Shown here: positions 16,368 through 23,574 of the stretch, piece after piece | How positions within the stretch are numbered: position 1 is the stretch's first letter | How the letters are laid out: each line of letters opens with the position of its first letter | Virus record (IMG/VR): IMGVR_UViG_3300042448_002205 | Span: 1-32,932 of that record | DNA from: a virus | Direction: 5' to 3' (one strand) | DNA length: 32,932 bases | Program-made: the position numbers and the translations under genes | The notes under the pieces: model-generated | Database searches by the model: none | The model's input: the letters and a program-made list of their open reading frames with translations, nothing else | What the model was told of the DNA's origin: nothing

Positions 16368-17823
16368 CCCTATTCTTCCAGTAACAAGATTTAATGATGG
16401 ATTTATAAAGGATGGCATCGGCTATGACCTGTATACACACCCTGTTTCATCAAACAACTTTAGCAGAGGTAGTGACTTCTACAGGCTTATGGATGTTGAA
16501 CCAGCCCCGCTAATTCCAAACGTACATAATAAACCTTTTTCAGAAAACAATTGGTTAAAGTGGAGACGTAATAATCCTAACCTTAAAGGAACCCTTTCTT
16601 ATGACGAGTACGACACTTGGAGGGTTTTATCACAAGAAGGAGCATCAGTTACGAAAGAGGGATATCTTACAAATCCTGTAAATGACCTTCTGAGAACTGG
16701 ACAAGTTCGTGGCACGGCTGGATTTGGAGGCTCTGCTTATTTTAACGCTGGATTTCCTGCTGAAGAATATCGGTCTACTGCTGTTTTTGACAAACTTGGA
16801 AACCAAGTAGATAACATGGGTAGTTTCGGAATGTATACATCTAGGGCAACTCCATTAACAAAAAACATTTACATTCAGGCTACGCCGCAATTTATGGAAA
16901 GAGCGGCAAGTGGTGCTAATCCTTTGTATGACTCTATATCAAGTAGAGGCTTTATATCTCAAGGCTCTGACTTGTTGACCGACAAAACAAGACAAGGCGA
17001 CCCTTGGAAAATAATCAGGCCAGAAGCACTTAAAGAATGGGAGAAGGCATCTCAAGGCGTTAGTCTAAAGGCAACTCCATTTAACAACGGATATCTTGCT
17101 CTTAATCCAAGTGAAAATCCTTCTTTCATAGATAGGGTAAATCCTTGGAACAGGCAGGGGCTTAGAGTTATGCAAACAAGCACAGCCCCAGTAGCAAATG
17201 GCTCAGAGGTTTATAGGCTTGTTGGAAACGTTCCACAAGAAATACTTGATAGAGATTTCATTCCTGTTGGTAACAGCATGTATAGACCAAGGTATTCTGG
17301 AAATACTATTATCCCAAAGGAAATGAAAGCAGTAACAACCACTATTGGTCCTCTTAATATGAGGACACTTTACGACGGCATAACTCCTTTTACAGAAAGA
17401 ACTATTGGTCAACATCTTAGAAACGCCAAGTGGAACGCAACAAGCCTTTACGTTCAACCTGAAGTTCAGACCGCTATCGCTGGTGCTACAAAGGCTGGAG
17501 GTGCGGCGACGTTCTTGCTTGAGACACCGTCTATAACGGCACGTGAGGATAGAATAAGAAGGTCTAAGTACCCTGCTGATTATACTGGTCCAAGAGATGC
17601 CAGCCTACTTGAGACGGCACAGATGGTAGGCAAGGGCGTGGTTGGCTCTGTTGCTAACTCACTTACAATGGGTATGACTGGCGTCGGCAGTAATGAAAGC
17701 CGTGGAGGACGTGGCCCTGCACGCATGGAAGATACTGGAAACGAGATTACCAGAAGGACTATGGAGAGGGCGAACAGTTGGGTCCCATCCATCAACGACG
17801 ATATCAAAGAACACTCCAAGTAA
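16360..17823 (+). CDS. Late protein with unique N-terminus and shared C-terminal module, 487 aa (paralogue 1)
   Basis: Overlaps the end of the holin gene by 8 nt. I do not recognise residues 1-375; they are soluble, aromatic-rich, and contain segments such as GLRVMQTSTAPVANGSEVYR and DRDFIPVGNSMYRPRY that look like mixed alpha/beta enzyme or toxin-type domains. From about residue 380 to the end the protein is nearly identical to the C-terminus of the next gene: FLLETPSITAREDRIRRSKY, YTGPRDASLLET, VVGSVANSLTMGMTG, RGGRGPARM, then RANSWVPSINDDIKEHSK. One shared C-terminus behind different N-terminal domains suggests a packaging, anchoring or delivery tag on separate cargo domains. This is inference; no catalytic motif is assigned. 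Confidence 0.75.
   Translation: MADPILPVTRFNDGFIKDGIGYDLYTHPVSSNNFSRGSDFYRLMDVEPAPLIPNVHNKPFSENNWLKWRRNNPNLKGTLSYDEYDTWRVLSQEGASVTKEGYLTNPVNDLLRTGQVRGTAGFGGSAYFNAGFPAEEYRSTAVFDKLGNQVDNMGSFGMYTSRATPLTKNIYIQATPQFMERAASGANPLYDSISSRGFISQGSDLLTDKTRQGDPWKIIRPEALKEWEKASQGVSLKATPFNNGYLALNPSENPSFIDRVNPWNRQGLRVMQTSTAPVANGSEVYRLVGNVPQEILDRDFIPVGNSMYRPRYSGNTIIPKEMKAVTTTIGPLNMRTLYDGITPFTERTIGQHLRNAKWNATSLYVQPEVQTAIAGATKAGGAATFLLETPSITAREDRIRRSKYPADYTGPRDASLLETAQMVGKGVVGSVANSLTMGMTGVGSNESRGGRGPARMEDTGNEITRRTMERANSWVPSINDDIKEHSK
17505..17820 (+). repeat. Direct repeat copy 1: shared C-terminal module coding segment
   Basis: About 310 bases encoding the common C-terminus of paralogue 1. The first and last parts are close to identical in DNA with copy 2, for example gagacaccgtctataac and gcgaacagttgggtccc. 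The match is well above that of the surrounding sequence, and the unit sits in the same place at the end of both genes. Confidence 0.85.
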
Positions 17824-17824
17824 C

Positions 17825-18994
17825 ATGGCTGAACAAAACTTTCCACTTTATCATGGTGCTTGGCTATTCAATGCTCCTTATCTTGATGCCTTGTCGGGCA
17901 AGGCTCAACTTATCCCTGCCGAAAACGTAACTAGGACGTTTACAAACGTAGATGATGCCGTTGCTTATACACGGGGAAGCGAGTTCAATAGAAGATTTAA
18001 CCCAACCAATGAAAGATACTTAGGGATAAGGGCTGACTTTCAGGGTCCTGATAGAGACGCTAGGCTTCCTCAGTCTGCAATAAACGCAAACGCAGAGGCA
18101 AAATTAAAGACACTTAGAGTATCGCTTGCAAACGCAACCACAGAGGCGACACGACTCGAAATACAACAGGCAATAAACCAGATAGAAAATCGGGCTTGGT
18201 ACTCAAAAAGGTTTTACACCGATGTTAATGCCGCTACTGCTCCTAGGGATTTAAAATATTACTTTGCTGGCGGATTAAAGAATCAAGGTGTGTTCACAGT
18301 TCCCTCTCCACTTACTGTCGTTGCTGGAAGCGAAGAAGCGGCGATGATTCCATTGGCTCAACACCCTCCTTTTGGAGGTGCTACTACCAATCATAGCCAC
18401 GGACAGGAATGGATTAAGTCTTGGAAGAAGCAGTACAATTTTCCTAGGTTAATTCTTCAGGGTGGTAACGAGGCCAAAGCCGCTTCCTATTTATCTACGA
18501 ATACAGCAAGCGAACTTTTTCCTACTTCAGATACAATAGAAAGATATTCTCGTACTGCTGGAGTAATAGACCCTGATACTCAAACTATTCAATTGCATGG
18601 AAGGACAGGACAGGGTGTAAAAACGGTTGATACGCTAGGACGCTCAGGTCGAATCGCTGGAAAAATAGGAGGCATTGCTTCTTTCTTGTTTGAGACACCG
18701 TCTATAACAGCCCATGAGGACAGGATAAGAAGGTCCAAGTATCCAGAAAACTATACTGGTCCAAGAGACGCCAGCCTACTGGAAACAACAGGGATGTTGG
18801 GTACGGGTGTACTTGGCTCTGTGGCTAACTCAATTACAATGGGCATGGCTGGATTCGGTAGCAACGAAGGACGAGGCGGACGTGGTCCTGCCAGAATGGG
18901 TGACGCTGGAGATGAAGCGTCAAGAAGAATTATGGAACGTGCGAACAGTTGGGTCCCGTCCATCAACGACGACATAAAAGAACACATAAAATGA
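17825..18994 (+). CDS. Late protein with ART-like N-terminus and shared C-terminal module, 389 aa (paralogue 2)
   Basis: The ATG lies one base after the preceding TAA; a longer in-frame opening upstream lies inside paralogue 1 and is rejected. The N-terminus reads FPLYHGAWLF, then TFTNVDDAVAYTRG and YLGIRADFQGP. The LYHG / F(T)xxxxxAxxYxxx / beta-strand order is that of ADP-ribosyltransferase-like domains of phage polyvalent proteins, with H10 as first triad residue. A candidate acidic residue is in the GSEEAAMIP segment around residue 178. Catalytic competence is uncertain. Residues about 280-389 repeat the C-terminal module of paralogue 1. The gene lies between the holin-like gene and a lipoprotein gene, and its stop overlaps the next start (ATGA). 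Confidence 0.75.
   Translation: MAEQNFPLYHGAWLFNAPYLDALSGKAQLIPAENVTRTFTNVDDAVAYTRGSEFNRRFNPTNERYLGIRADFQGPDRDARLPQSAINANAEAKLKTLRVSLANATTEATRLEIQQAINQIENRAWYSKRFYTDVNAATAPRDLKYYFAGGLKNQGVFTVPSPLTVVAGSEEAAMIPLAQHPPFGGATTNHSHGQEWIKSWKKQYNFPRLILQGGNEAKAASYLSTNTASELFPTSDTIERYSRTAGVIDPDTQTIQLHGRTGQGVKTVDTLGRSGRIAGKIGGIASFLFETPSITAHEDRIRRSKYPENYTGPRDASLLETTGMLGTGVLGSVANSITMGMAGFGSNEGRGGRGPARMGDAGDEASRRIMERANSWVPSINDDIKEHIK
18676..18991 (+). repeat. Direct repeat copy 2: shared C-terminal module coding segment
   Basis: The second copy of the module, encoding FLFETPSITAHEDRIRRSKY through NDDIKEHIK. Differences from copy 1 are mostly third-position changes plus a few conservative substitutions, so the duplicated segment seems to be under protein-level selection. 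Two near-identical copies about 1.17 kb apart could recombine and delete or shuffle the intervening N-terminal domain. Confidence 0.85.
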
Positions 18995-19659
18995 GATTCA
19001 TTATTGTAGCAATCCTTCTTACGGGTTGTGCCACCAAGCAACCAGAACCAATAACCCCGCCTAAAATTGAGAACAAAGAGAAAGACAAGTACATCGAGAA
19101 GGTCGAAGCAGTCGTATCTGACTCTGCTTCTGCCCTTACTGCTGTCGTTCCTGTCCTCGATAAAGGAACTGTCAGAGAAGTTGTCGAAGCCCAAGTGACC
19201 CGTTTGTCTGGTGTCGCAAAGCCTGACGTCAAGAAGGTGCAGGAGTTCACCCGTATAATAAGTCAGAACGACACCAAGGCCATAGAGAAGGACAAGAAGA
19301 AGGCGGAGAAGGTCGAGGAAGAAACGAACGCCCTGTACGACCTAGTCATGCAGAAGGACTTCGAGATATCAGAGGCTTATGCCAAAGCAGACGCTGAGTT
19401 CAAGCAGAAGATACTATGGCAGTACAGCACCGCTGGCCTTGGAATCTTCGTGGCTGGCCTCCTTGCAATGGCCTTTACTCCGTTCAAGAAGTCGGCTGGT
19501 ATAACTATGGCTGGAGGCATGCTGGCTATGGCCTCGTCTTGGATATTCGATTCCACTTGGTTTATGTGGATAGTCGGCGGAGCCATAGCAACCACGACGC
19601 TCTGCATACTGTACTCTATTCTTCGTCCTCGTCCCAAGGAACCGTCTCAAGAAATATAG
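18991..19659 (+). CDS. Lipoprotein with C-terminal membrane domain, spanin candidate, 222 aa
   Basis: The ATG at 18991 overlaps the previous stop (ATGA), and the protein opens with a lipoprotein signal: MRFIIVAILLTGC, lipobox LTGC with the acylated Cys at residue 13. A Pro/Lys/Glu-rich periplasmic stretch with a coiled-coil tendency follows (about 20-140: ENKEKDKYIEKVEAVV, EKDKKKAEKVEEET). Then come three hydrophobic segments (LGIFVAGLLAMAF, GITMAGGMLAMASSWIF, WIVGGAIATTTLCILYSIL) and a basic tail. A lipid anchor at one end and membrane spans at the other is the layout of unimolecular spanins, which link outer and inner membrane in the last lysis step; classical ones have a single span, so three is unusual. 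Its place after the holin-like gene supports a lysis role. Its 3' end overlaps the convergent gene by 44 nt. Confidence 0.65.
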   Translation: MRFIIVAILLTGCATKQPEPITPPKIENKEKDKYIEKVEAVVSDSASALTAVVPVLDKGTVREVVEAQVTRLSGVAKPDVKKVQEFTRIISQNDTKAIEKDKKKAEKVEEETNALYDLVMQKDFEISEAYAKADAEFKQKILWQYSTAGLGIFVAGLLAMAFTPFKKSAGITMAGGMLAMASSWIFDSTWFMWIVGGAIATTTLCILYSILRPRPKEPSQEI

Positions 19660-19897
19660 GGGTGCGGTCCCCGACGTAGCAGTTGAAAATATTATATTCG
19701 GCGTACTCGACTGCCGTCTCCTCGTCCATCATGTCCTGATTCATCAGGTTGGATATGATTGCGTCGCATGAGTACACGGCTACAACGCCATTGGGAGTCG
19801 AGGCTATCCCTACGAACGCTGAGTCGTGACCGTCAGCCAAGACGATGCCTTCGTCTATCTCGGCTAAGTACTCCCTGAGTTTGTTTTTGGATGGCAT
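19616..19897 (-). CDS. Small acidic phage protein, 93 aa
   Basis: The last gene of the leftward block, convergent with and overlapping the lipoprotein gene by 44 nt. The product is acidic (ends in WDEDEE) and has the pattern VAVYSCDAIISNLM, then EETAVEYAEYNIFNCYVGDRTPIFL. The 'ExAxEYxEYNxxxxYVGxxTPxF' motif occurs in many small phage proteins of unknown function encoded near replication genes. The start overlaps the previous gene's stop by one base (TAATG). No enzymatic function is known to me for this family. Confidence 0.75.
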   Translation of the reverse strand: MPSKNKLREYLAEIDEGIVLADGHDSAFVGIASTPNGVVAVYSCDAIISNLMNQDMMDEETAVEYAEYNIFNCYVGDRTPIFLETVPWDEDEE

Positions 19898-20148
19898 TAG
19901 ATATCAATCTTGTAGTGTGGATAAGGACGGACAACTCCGTTACGTTCAATGCGAAATATCTTAGGTGCAGGAATGACACATTTCTTTACTAGGCTTGTTA
20001 TCAAATTCATAGAAGTTGTTCTTGGCTTTCCTAGCATTTTGCATATTTTATCTGACGTGTACCACCCGCTTGGAACCTTGTCAACTAATTTCACGTTGAG
20101 CATGTGCTGTAGTTCCAGCAAACGCTTATTGGTCATCTTTTTTTTCAT
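19897..20148 (-). CDS. Winged-helix-like small DNA-binding protein, 83 aa
   Basis: The chosen start (20148) overlaps the stop of the phosphoesterase gene as ATGA; a longer in-frame opening would lie almost wholly inside that gene. The N-terminus is basic (MKKKMTNKRLLEL). Residues about 25-55 look like a helix-turn-helix (GWYTSDKICKMLGKPRTTSM, then LITSLVKKCVI), followed by a two-strand wing (KIFRIERNGVVRPYPHYKI). This suggests a small transcription regulator or DNA-binding accessory. Targets are unknown. Confidence 0.65.
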   Translation of the reverse strand: MKKKMTNKRLLELQHMLNVKLVDKVPSGWYTSDKICKMLGKPRTTSMNLITSLVKKCVIPAPKIFRIERNGVVRPYPHYKIDI

Positions 20149-20885
20149 AGGTCTGTGTATGAGAAAATGAACTTGTCTCCTACCTTGTGTGCTTGCCAGA
20201 CCTTCCAGTTCTTTCCTTGGATGTAGCCGTAGGTCCAGCCTGTACCCCACTTGCTGGTATTCAAGCGATTCTTTGCATAACCCATAGCCTGTTTCTTGCA
20301 CAAGCAACCCCCAGAGAAGCCAACGGCTCCTCCGAACTTGCGTGCATTGGTCTGCTGGATAGAATGGATGTGGCCCATGATAAGAGCACCGTGGCGGTCC
20401 GCATAATGAATGGCATGCTCTTCGACGGCCCTGACTCCGCATGTATATCCGTGTACGAACGCCACAGGTCCGATGCGATGCACGCCCAGTTCGGCGTGGT
20501 ACGGGTATATCTTCTTACAGCCAGCGTCCTTCAGCGTACCCTTGACGTCGCCGTCTAGGTCCTCGATGTAGTCGTGCAGGATTCCGTTCTGCGTGCTGGA
20601 TAGTATCTGCTCAAGTCTGTCCTCATGGTTGCCGTACATGTACACCGTAGGCTGTAGGCGTTTGTTGAACCAATGTCCCTTGAGTACGTCCTTGACCAAT
20701 GACTCGTCAGCCTCTTTGCCAGACGCTCCACGCCTAATGCTTCTGAAATCATACCCATCACCAAGGTGTACGATTTGGTCTGGCTGATACTTGTCGCAGA
20801 AGTTAAACAGTTCCTTGGCGGCTGACTCGTCTACCATGTCGCCGTGGTTATCTCCGACGGCTACGAACTTAATTACTTTGCTCAT
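20145..20885 (-). CDS. Calcineurin-like metallophosphoesterase, 246 aa
   Basis: All the metal-binding motifs of the superfamily are present in order: GDNHGD at about residue 11, HLGDGYD at about 40 (GDxxD), YGNHEDR at about 83 (GNHE), VHGY at about 143 and MGHIHS at about 169 (GHxH). Such enzymes use two metal ions to hydrolyse phosphomono- or diesters. Phage members include nucleases and nucleotide or RNA phosphatases, so the substrate cannot be fixed here. Length is typical of a stand-alone catalytic domain. It overlaps the preceding HTH gene by 17 nt and the next gene by 4 nt, inside the leftward operon. Confidence 0.85.
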   Translation of the reverse strand: MSKVIKFVAVGDNHGDMVDESAAKELFNFCDKYQPDQIVHLGDGYDFRSIRRGASGKEADESLVKDVLKGHWFNKRLQPTVYMYGNHEDRLEQILSSTQNGILHDYIEDLDGDVKGTLKDAGCKKIYPYHAELGVHRIGPVAFVHGYTCGVRAVEEHAIHYADRHGALIMGHIHSIQQTNARKFGGAVGFSGGCLCKKQAMGYAKNRLNTSKWGTGWTYGYIQGKNWKVWQAHKVGDKFIFSYTDL

Positions 20886-21084
20886 TTTGTTTTAGTGATA
20901 AGATGTTATATCCATACGGTGCTTTTGCAAAGTTTATGTTGTACCTGTAGGACAATGTGTAAAGAGTCCTCATGCTTATGCCAAGAATCTTTGCGGCGTC
21001 AACAGGATAAAGATTCTTTGCGTCTAGTGCGTACATCTTTTCCTTAAGTTCACCCATTTGAAACTTTCGTTTATGGCGTTTCAT
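20869..21084 (-). CDS. Small HTH protein, 71 aa
   Basis: The product is strongly basic at the N-terminus (MKRHKRKFQMGELKEKMY). A helix-turn-helix is visible at about 29-50: PVDAAKILGISMRTLYTLSY, where DAAKILGIS is the first helix and turn and MRTLYTLSYRY the recognition helix. It overlaps the phosphoesterase start by 17 nt and the gene upstream by 14 nt. It resembles the 102-aa HTH protein at 21870-22178 in having HTH then a YRYNI/SKYKL segment. Probably a DNA-binding regulator; targets unknown. Confidence 0.65.
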   Translation of the reverse strand: MKRHKRKFQMGELKEKMYALDAKNLYPVDAAKILGISMRTLYTLSYRYNINFAKAPYGYNILSLKQNEQSN

Positions 21085-21274
21085 TTTTTATGTCGAACGT
21101 ATCGTTTCGGATGACGGCAAACTGGTCGGAAAGCATATGCCTGATGACACCATCTTTCTCAAGGACCACGGCGAAGATATCGTTGCAAAAAGTCCCACCG
21201 CTTTGGACGTACAGCAGATACCCATATCCAAGTTTGGTCTTGACTGGAATGGTATTACGAAACTCGTGAATCAT
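21071..21274 (-). CDS. Hypothetical small protein, 67 aa
   Basis: Coupled to the gene upstream by ATGA (21271-21274) and overlapping the next by 14 nt. The sequence alternates hydrophobic and polar residues (TKLGYGYLLYVQSGG, then NDIFAVVLEKDGVIRHMLSD), suggesting a small beta-barrel or beta-sheet fold. No family is recognised. The dense coupling supports a real gene. Confidence 0.6.
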   Translation of the reverse strand: MIHEFRNTIPVKTKLGYGYLLYVQSGGTFCNDIFAVVLEKDGVIRHMLSDQFAVIRNDTFDIKNETP

Positions 21275-21513
21275 TTGAGGTTCCTCAGGTGTTCGAGGTC
21301 TTCAAGGGTACGTAACCAACGCCCGTGGTCGCACTCGGCTTCAACCTTCCAGTATCTTACCTGACCCTTGAGCATCTCGACCTCGGCCTTGAGGCGGTCA
21401 CGCTCCTCGCAGACTTCACGGACTTGCTTGCCAAGGTCTAGCACGTTTTTGTTTAGGAACTCGAAGTGAGAGTACCTGATTGTTATTTCGTGATTTATTT
21501 TGTCGGAGTCCAT
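21271..21513 (-). CDS. Small coiled-coil protein, 80 aa
   Basis: The ATG at 21513 is chosen; an in-frame TTG three codons upstream is possible but less likely. Residues about 20-60 form a clear heptad-type coiled coil (LDLGKQVREVCEERDRLKAE, then VEMLKGQVRYWKVEAE). The C-terminus is basic and hydrophobic in turn. No enzyme motif is present. It may act as an oligomerising accessory protein. It overlaps the upstream gene by 19 nt. Confidence 0.6.
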   Translation of the reverse strand: MDSDKINHEITIRYSHFEFLNKNVLDLGKQVREVCEERDRLKAEVEMLKGQVRYWKVEAECDHGRWLRTLEDLEHLRNLK

Positions 21514-21665
21514 TTGTTCCAAGGTTTTGACATGAGTTCATTCCATCTGTCCCTGTCCGCTTTCGTGGTCTTCTCGACACGTTGGACTTCTTCCCATGTC
21601 AGGCCCTTCTTGACGAAGCGGGTGTTCTTGCAGGACATGCCTACTTGCTTAGGGTGCTTGGTCAT
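21495..21665 (-). CDS. Small basic protein, 56 aa
   Basis: The start at 21665 overlaps the previous stop as ATGA; a longer opening to 21746 would lie inside the upstream gene and is rejected. The product is rich in Lys and Trp (MTKHPKQVGMSCKNTRF, LTWEEVQRVEKTTKADRDRW, ending SKPWNKWTPTK). It is too short to assign. Coupling at its 5' end is the main evidence that it is translated. Confidence 0.55.
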   Translation of the reverse strand: MTKHPKQVGMSCKNTRFVKKGLTWEEVQRVEKTTKADRDRWNELMSKPWNKWTPTK

Positions 21666-21892
21666 TTCCTGAAAGCCTTGGAGGTTTCCTTCCAGCCGTC
21701 GCAAGTGTAGGCACGTAGGCTTGCCGTGTAGCCTAACGGCGTCCACTCCAAGCGTACGGTGACGTCTTCGTATTCGTACGTCACGTTGCCCTCTCCATGC
21801 ATGAGGTACGGCGTGTCCTCGATGGCGTTGACAATCTTATTGTCAGCCCAAGAGTCGAAGCCTAGGCGATTAATTGCTTCCTTGAATGACAT
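21662..21892 (-). CDS. Small hypothetical protein, 76 aa
   Basis: The ATG at 21892 is preferred over an in-frame GTG at 21931, which would overlap the upstream gene by 62 nt rather than 23 nt. The product begins MSFKEAINRLGFDSWADN and continues with beta-type strands (GNVTYEYEDVTVRLEWTPLG, then YTASLRAYTCDGW). No family is recognised. It lies in the run of small coupled genes between the ERF gene and the phosphoesterase. Confidence 0.6.
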   Translation of the reverse strand: MSFKEAINRLGFDSWADNKIVNAIEDTPYLMHGEGNVTYEYEDVTVRLEWTPLGYTASLRAYTCDGWKETSKAFRK

Positions 21893-22178
21893 TGGCTTTA
21901 CGGCGTGCGATTTCTTCTTGGACGGCTTCACGTTCCTGATAGCCAGTCTTGGCGTTCTTAGGAAGTTGGATGGCGTTCCAGTACGCCTCCAGTTGGACGT
22001 CGTTCATGCCCTTGATTTGCTCGTCGATTTTCTTCCTGAACTCCGTCTTGAGTTTAGGGAGTTTGTACTTGGAGCCAATCTTGTGCAGGGATATGGACTT
22101 GCAACCATACTTTTGCCCCGCTTCCACGGCTGTCAGTCCCTCGCACACGGCGAGCCTGTATATTTCTCGGATAGTCAT
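21870..22178 (-). CDS. HTH DNA-binding protein, 102 aa
   Basis: The ATG at 22178 begins one base after the preceding TAA. The first 40 residues carry a helix-turn-helix, MTIREIYRLAVCEGLTAVEA then GQKYGCKSISLHKIGSKYKL, of the short homeodomain-like type that phages use in small regulators and terminase-like adapters. The rest is a charged helix with a coiled tendency (FRKKIDEQIKGMNDVQLEAY, then QEREAVQEEIARRKA). Probably a DNA-binding protein. The exact role is not shown by the sequence. Confidence 0.65.
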   Translation of the reverse strand: MTIREIYRLAVCEGLTAVEAGQKYGCKSISLHKIGSKYKLPKLKTEFRKKIDEQIKGMNDVQLEAYWNAIQLPKNAKTGYQEREAVQEEIARRKANVIQGSN

Positions 22179-22179
22179 C

Positions 22180-22557
22180 TTAGAAGTTCTTGGCACGCAC
22201 CCATTCACGGACGTGCTTGACGTTGTTGTTCTCAGCGACGGCGTCGCCAGCCTCGACCAAGAGTTTAATCTTGTTCTTGAGTTCAGCGATTTCAGCCATG
22301 TACTCCTTAGGCGTCTTGCCGTTCATGCGTTCGACGAGTTCACTCGGCTCGACGCACAGGACCAAGGCGGCGGCTCGCACGGAGTTCTGCCTGTGGTCGT
22401 ATGTTCCTTGTGGGTTCATCTGGCTTGCCTGTTCTATGATTTCCTCGGCCTTCTCGATTGGGATTGTCACGTATTTGTTCTTGGCGTTACGCTTGCAGAT
22501 TGCTAGTGCTCGTCTGAGGTAGAAGACTCCGCTGGTCTTAAGCGTTGAGGTTATCAT
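22180..22557 (-). CDS. Hypothetical protein, helical, 125 aa
   Basis: It overlaps the upstream gene by 20 nt and is followed after one base by the HTH gene. The N-terminus is basic (LRRALAICKRNAKNKYVTIP). A central helix-rich part contains SVRAAALVLCVEPSELVERM, which may be another HTH-like unit, and the last 40 residues are a charged helix (EYMAEIAELKNKIKLLVEAG). No enzymatic motif is seen, so no function is assigned. Confidence 0.6.
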   Translation of the reverse strand: MITSTLKTSGVFYLRRALAICKRNAKNKYVTIPIEKAEEIIEQASQMNPQGTYDHRQNSVRAAALVLCVEPSELVERMNGKTPKEYMAEIAELKNKIKLLVEAGDAVAENNNVKHVREWVRAKNF

Positions 22558-22738
22558 CGTTGACTTCGCTGAAGGGTTCCATGAGTTTCTCCTTGTTCAC
22601 CCGCTTCATCTCACCATTGAGGATGAGATTGTAGTAGGTCTGATTATGGATTTTGGTTTCCTTCAGGGTGCGAGCCACCGTGCCGTCTTCGAGCACGATG
22701 TACTGGCTGTCAGGATACTTGTAGTAATGAGGCTTCAT
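22538..22738 (-). CDS. Small hypothetical protein, 66 aa
   Basis: The first gene after the ERF gene, separated from it by about 20 nt, with the leader aaccacgaac before the ATG and no Shine-Dalgarno. The product is of the type QYIVLEDGTVARTLKETKIH then NQTYYNLILNGEMKRVNKEK, a beta-rich start like the short N-terminal modules of phage HNH proteins but without any nuclease residues. It may be a small DNA-associated accessory of the recombination genes; no proof. Confidence 0.55.
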   Translation of the reverse strand: MKPHYYKYPDSQYIVLEDGTVARTLKETKIHNQTYYNLILNGEMKRVNKEKLMEPFSEVNDDNLNA

Positions 22739-22757
22739 GTTCGTGGTTCAGTTGGGA

Positions 22758-23531
22758 TTAGAAGGGGACTTCGTCGGACGGGGCGTCTTCCTGAGGGCCG
22801 TTGGCGGAGGACCAGAGACGCTGGGCTTCAGCCTTGGTCGCAAGGTCCTTGGCGGAAATCTTACCGCTGTCGCCGAACGGACGGGGCTCCCAGACGTTGG
22901 CCCAGTAGTTCAGGTCGGCACACTTCTTGGACTTGTCCGTCGAACGCAGGGGAAGTTCCGACAGGGCCACGCCCTTGGCGTCGCCGAAAGGAACCACGAA
23001 CGAGGCGTTGGAGCCGCTGGCAGGAGCGGACTGGGTGCTGACCGCCTTCTTCACGGGCTGAGCCGTGGCGGGGCTGGCAGAGGGCTTGGACGTCGTCTTA
23101 ATCTGACGGTCAGTTTCGGCATCGTCGTCGTCGGTGGCACAACCGCACACGGAGGCGAGGGCATAGCGACGGAGGTAGGAGTAGATGGCCCCAGCGTGCT
23201 GGCCCTGCATGCCACGCTCGGAGGGGACGATGGCGTCGGCGGACATGACGCCGCCGTCGGTATGCACGATGGTCGTGCGTACCCCGACGCCGTACTCGTC
23301 GCCGATGGGCATCTGGACGATGGCGAGGCCGTGCTTCTTGGCGATGGGCTTCAGCACCTTGAGGTGCATGGAGAGGCTGGCGAACTTCGAGCGGAAGTGC
23401 GGGTTGTAGTCGTCGGCCTGAATGTCAGTCGTCTCGGCGATGAAGTTGACGAGGGCCTTGTACAGTTTGGTTTGGGCTTCGGTATTTTCGGGGGTCATGG
23501 CGGTGTAGGAATGGATGTTGAGAGGATACAT
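22758..23531 (-). CDS. erf: ERF-family single-strand DNA annealing protein, 257 aa
   Basis: Residues about 20-140 match the ERF superfamily: DYNPHFRSKFASLSMHL, HGLAIVQMPIGDEYGVGVRT, VHTDGGVMSADAIVPS and GQHAGAIYSYLRRYALASVC followed by DDDDAET. These proteins bind and anneal single-stranded DNA in phage homologous recombination, usually with a 5'-3' exonuclease such as the one at 25212-26012. The C-terminal 110 residues are a Lys/Ser/Ala-rich linker plus a conserved-looking tail ending DAPSDEVPF, similar to acidic SSB-interaction tails. Own promoter upstream, with about 9 nt from -10 to ATG. An internal ATG at 23498 is an alternative start. Confidence 0.88.
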   Translation of the reverse strand: MYPLNIHSYTAMTPENTEAQTKLYKALVNFIAETTDIQADDYNPHFRSKFASLSMHLKVLKPIAKKHGLAIVQMPIGDEYGVGVRTTIVHTDGGVMSADAIVPSERGMQGQHAGAIYSYLRRYALASVCGCATDDDDAETDRQIKTTSKPSASPATAQPVKKAVSTQSAPASGSNASFVVPFGDAKGVALSELPLRSTDKSKKCADLNYWANVWEPRPFGDSGKISAKDLATKAEAQRLWSSANGPQEDAPSDEVPF

Positions 23532-23540
23532 GGGAGATAG

Positions 23541-23567
23541 GTTTTACCGTGTCTTACTGGTTGTCAA
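23541..23567 (-). promoter_or_regulatory. Promoter of the ERF gene
   Basis: On the minus strand TTGACA (23567-23562) is followed after 15 bases by TAAAAC (23546-23541). Only 9 bases separate the -10 from the ATG at 23531, so the transcript would have a leader of about 2-4 nt. The -35 lies just past the end of the ribbon-helix-helix gene. Confidence 0.6.
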
Positions 23568-23574
23568 CAACAAA

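Noticed and set aside
17693-17824. N-terminal extension of 44 residues on paralogue 2
   Set aside because: It would lie entirely within the conserved C-terminus of paralogue 1; the ATG one base after that gene's stop fits the coupling pattern.
20149-20442. N-terminal extension on the 83-aa winged-helix protein
   Set aside because: It overlaps the phosphoesterase gene, including its GHxH motif; ATGA coupling supports the start at 20148.
22737-23540. Plus-strand open frame of 267 codons opposite ERF
   Set aside because: It is Gly/Val/His-rich antisense noise; the ERF motifs are on the minus strand.
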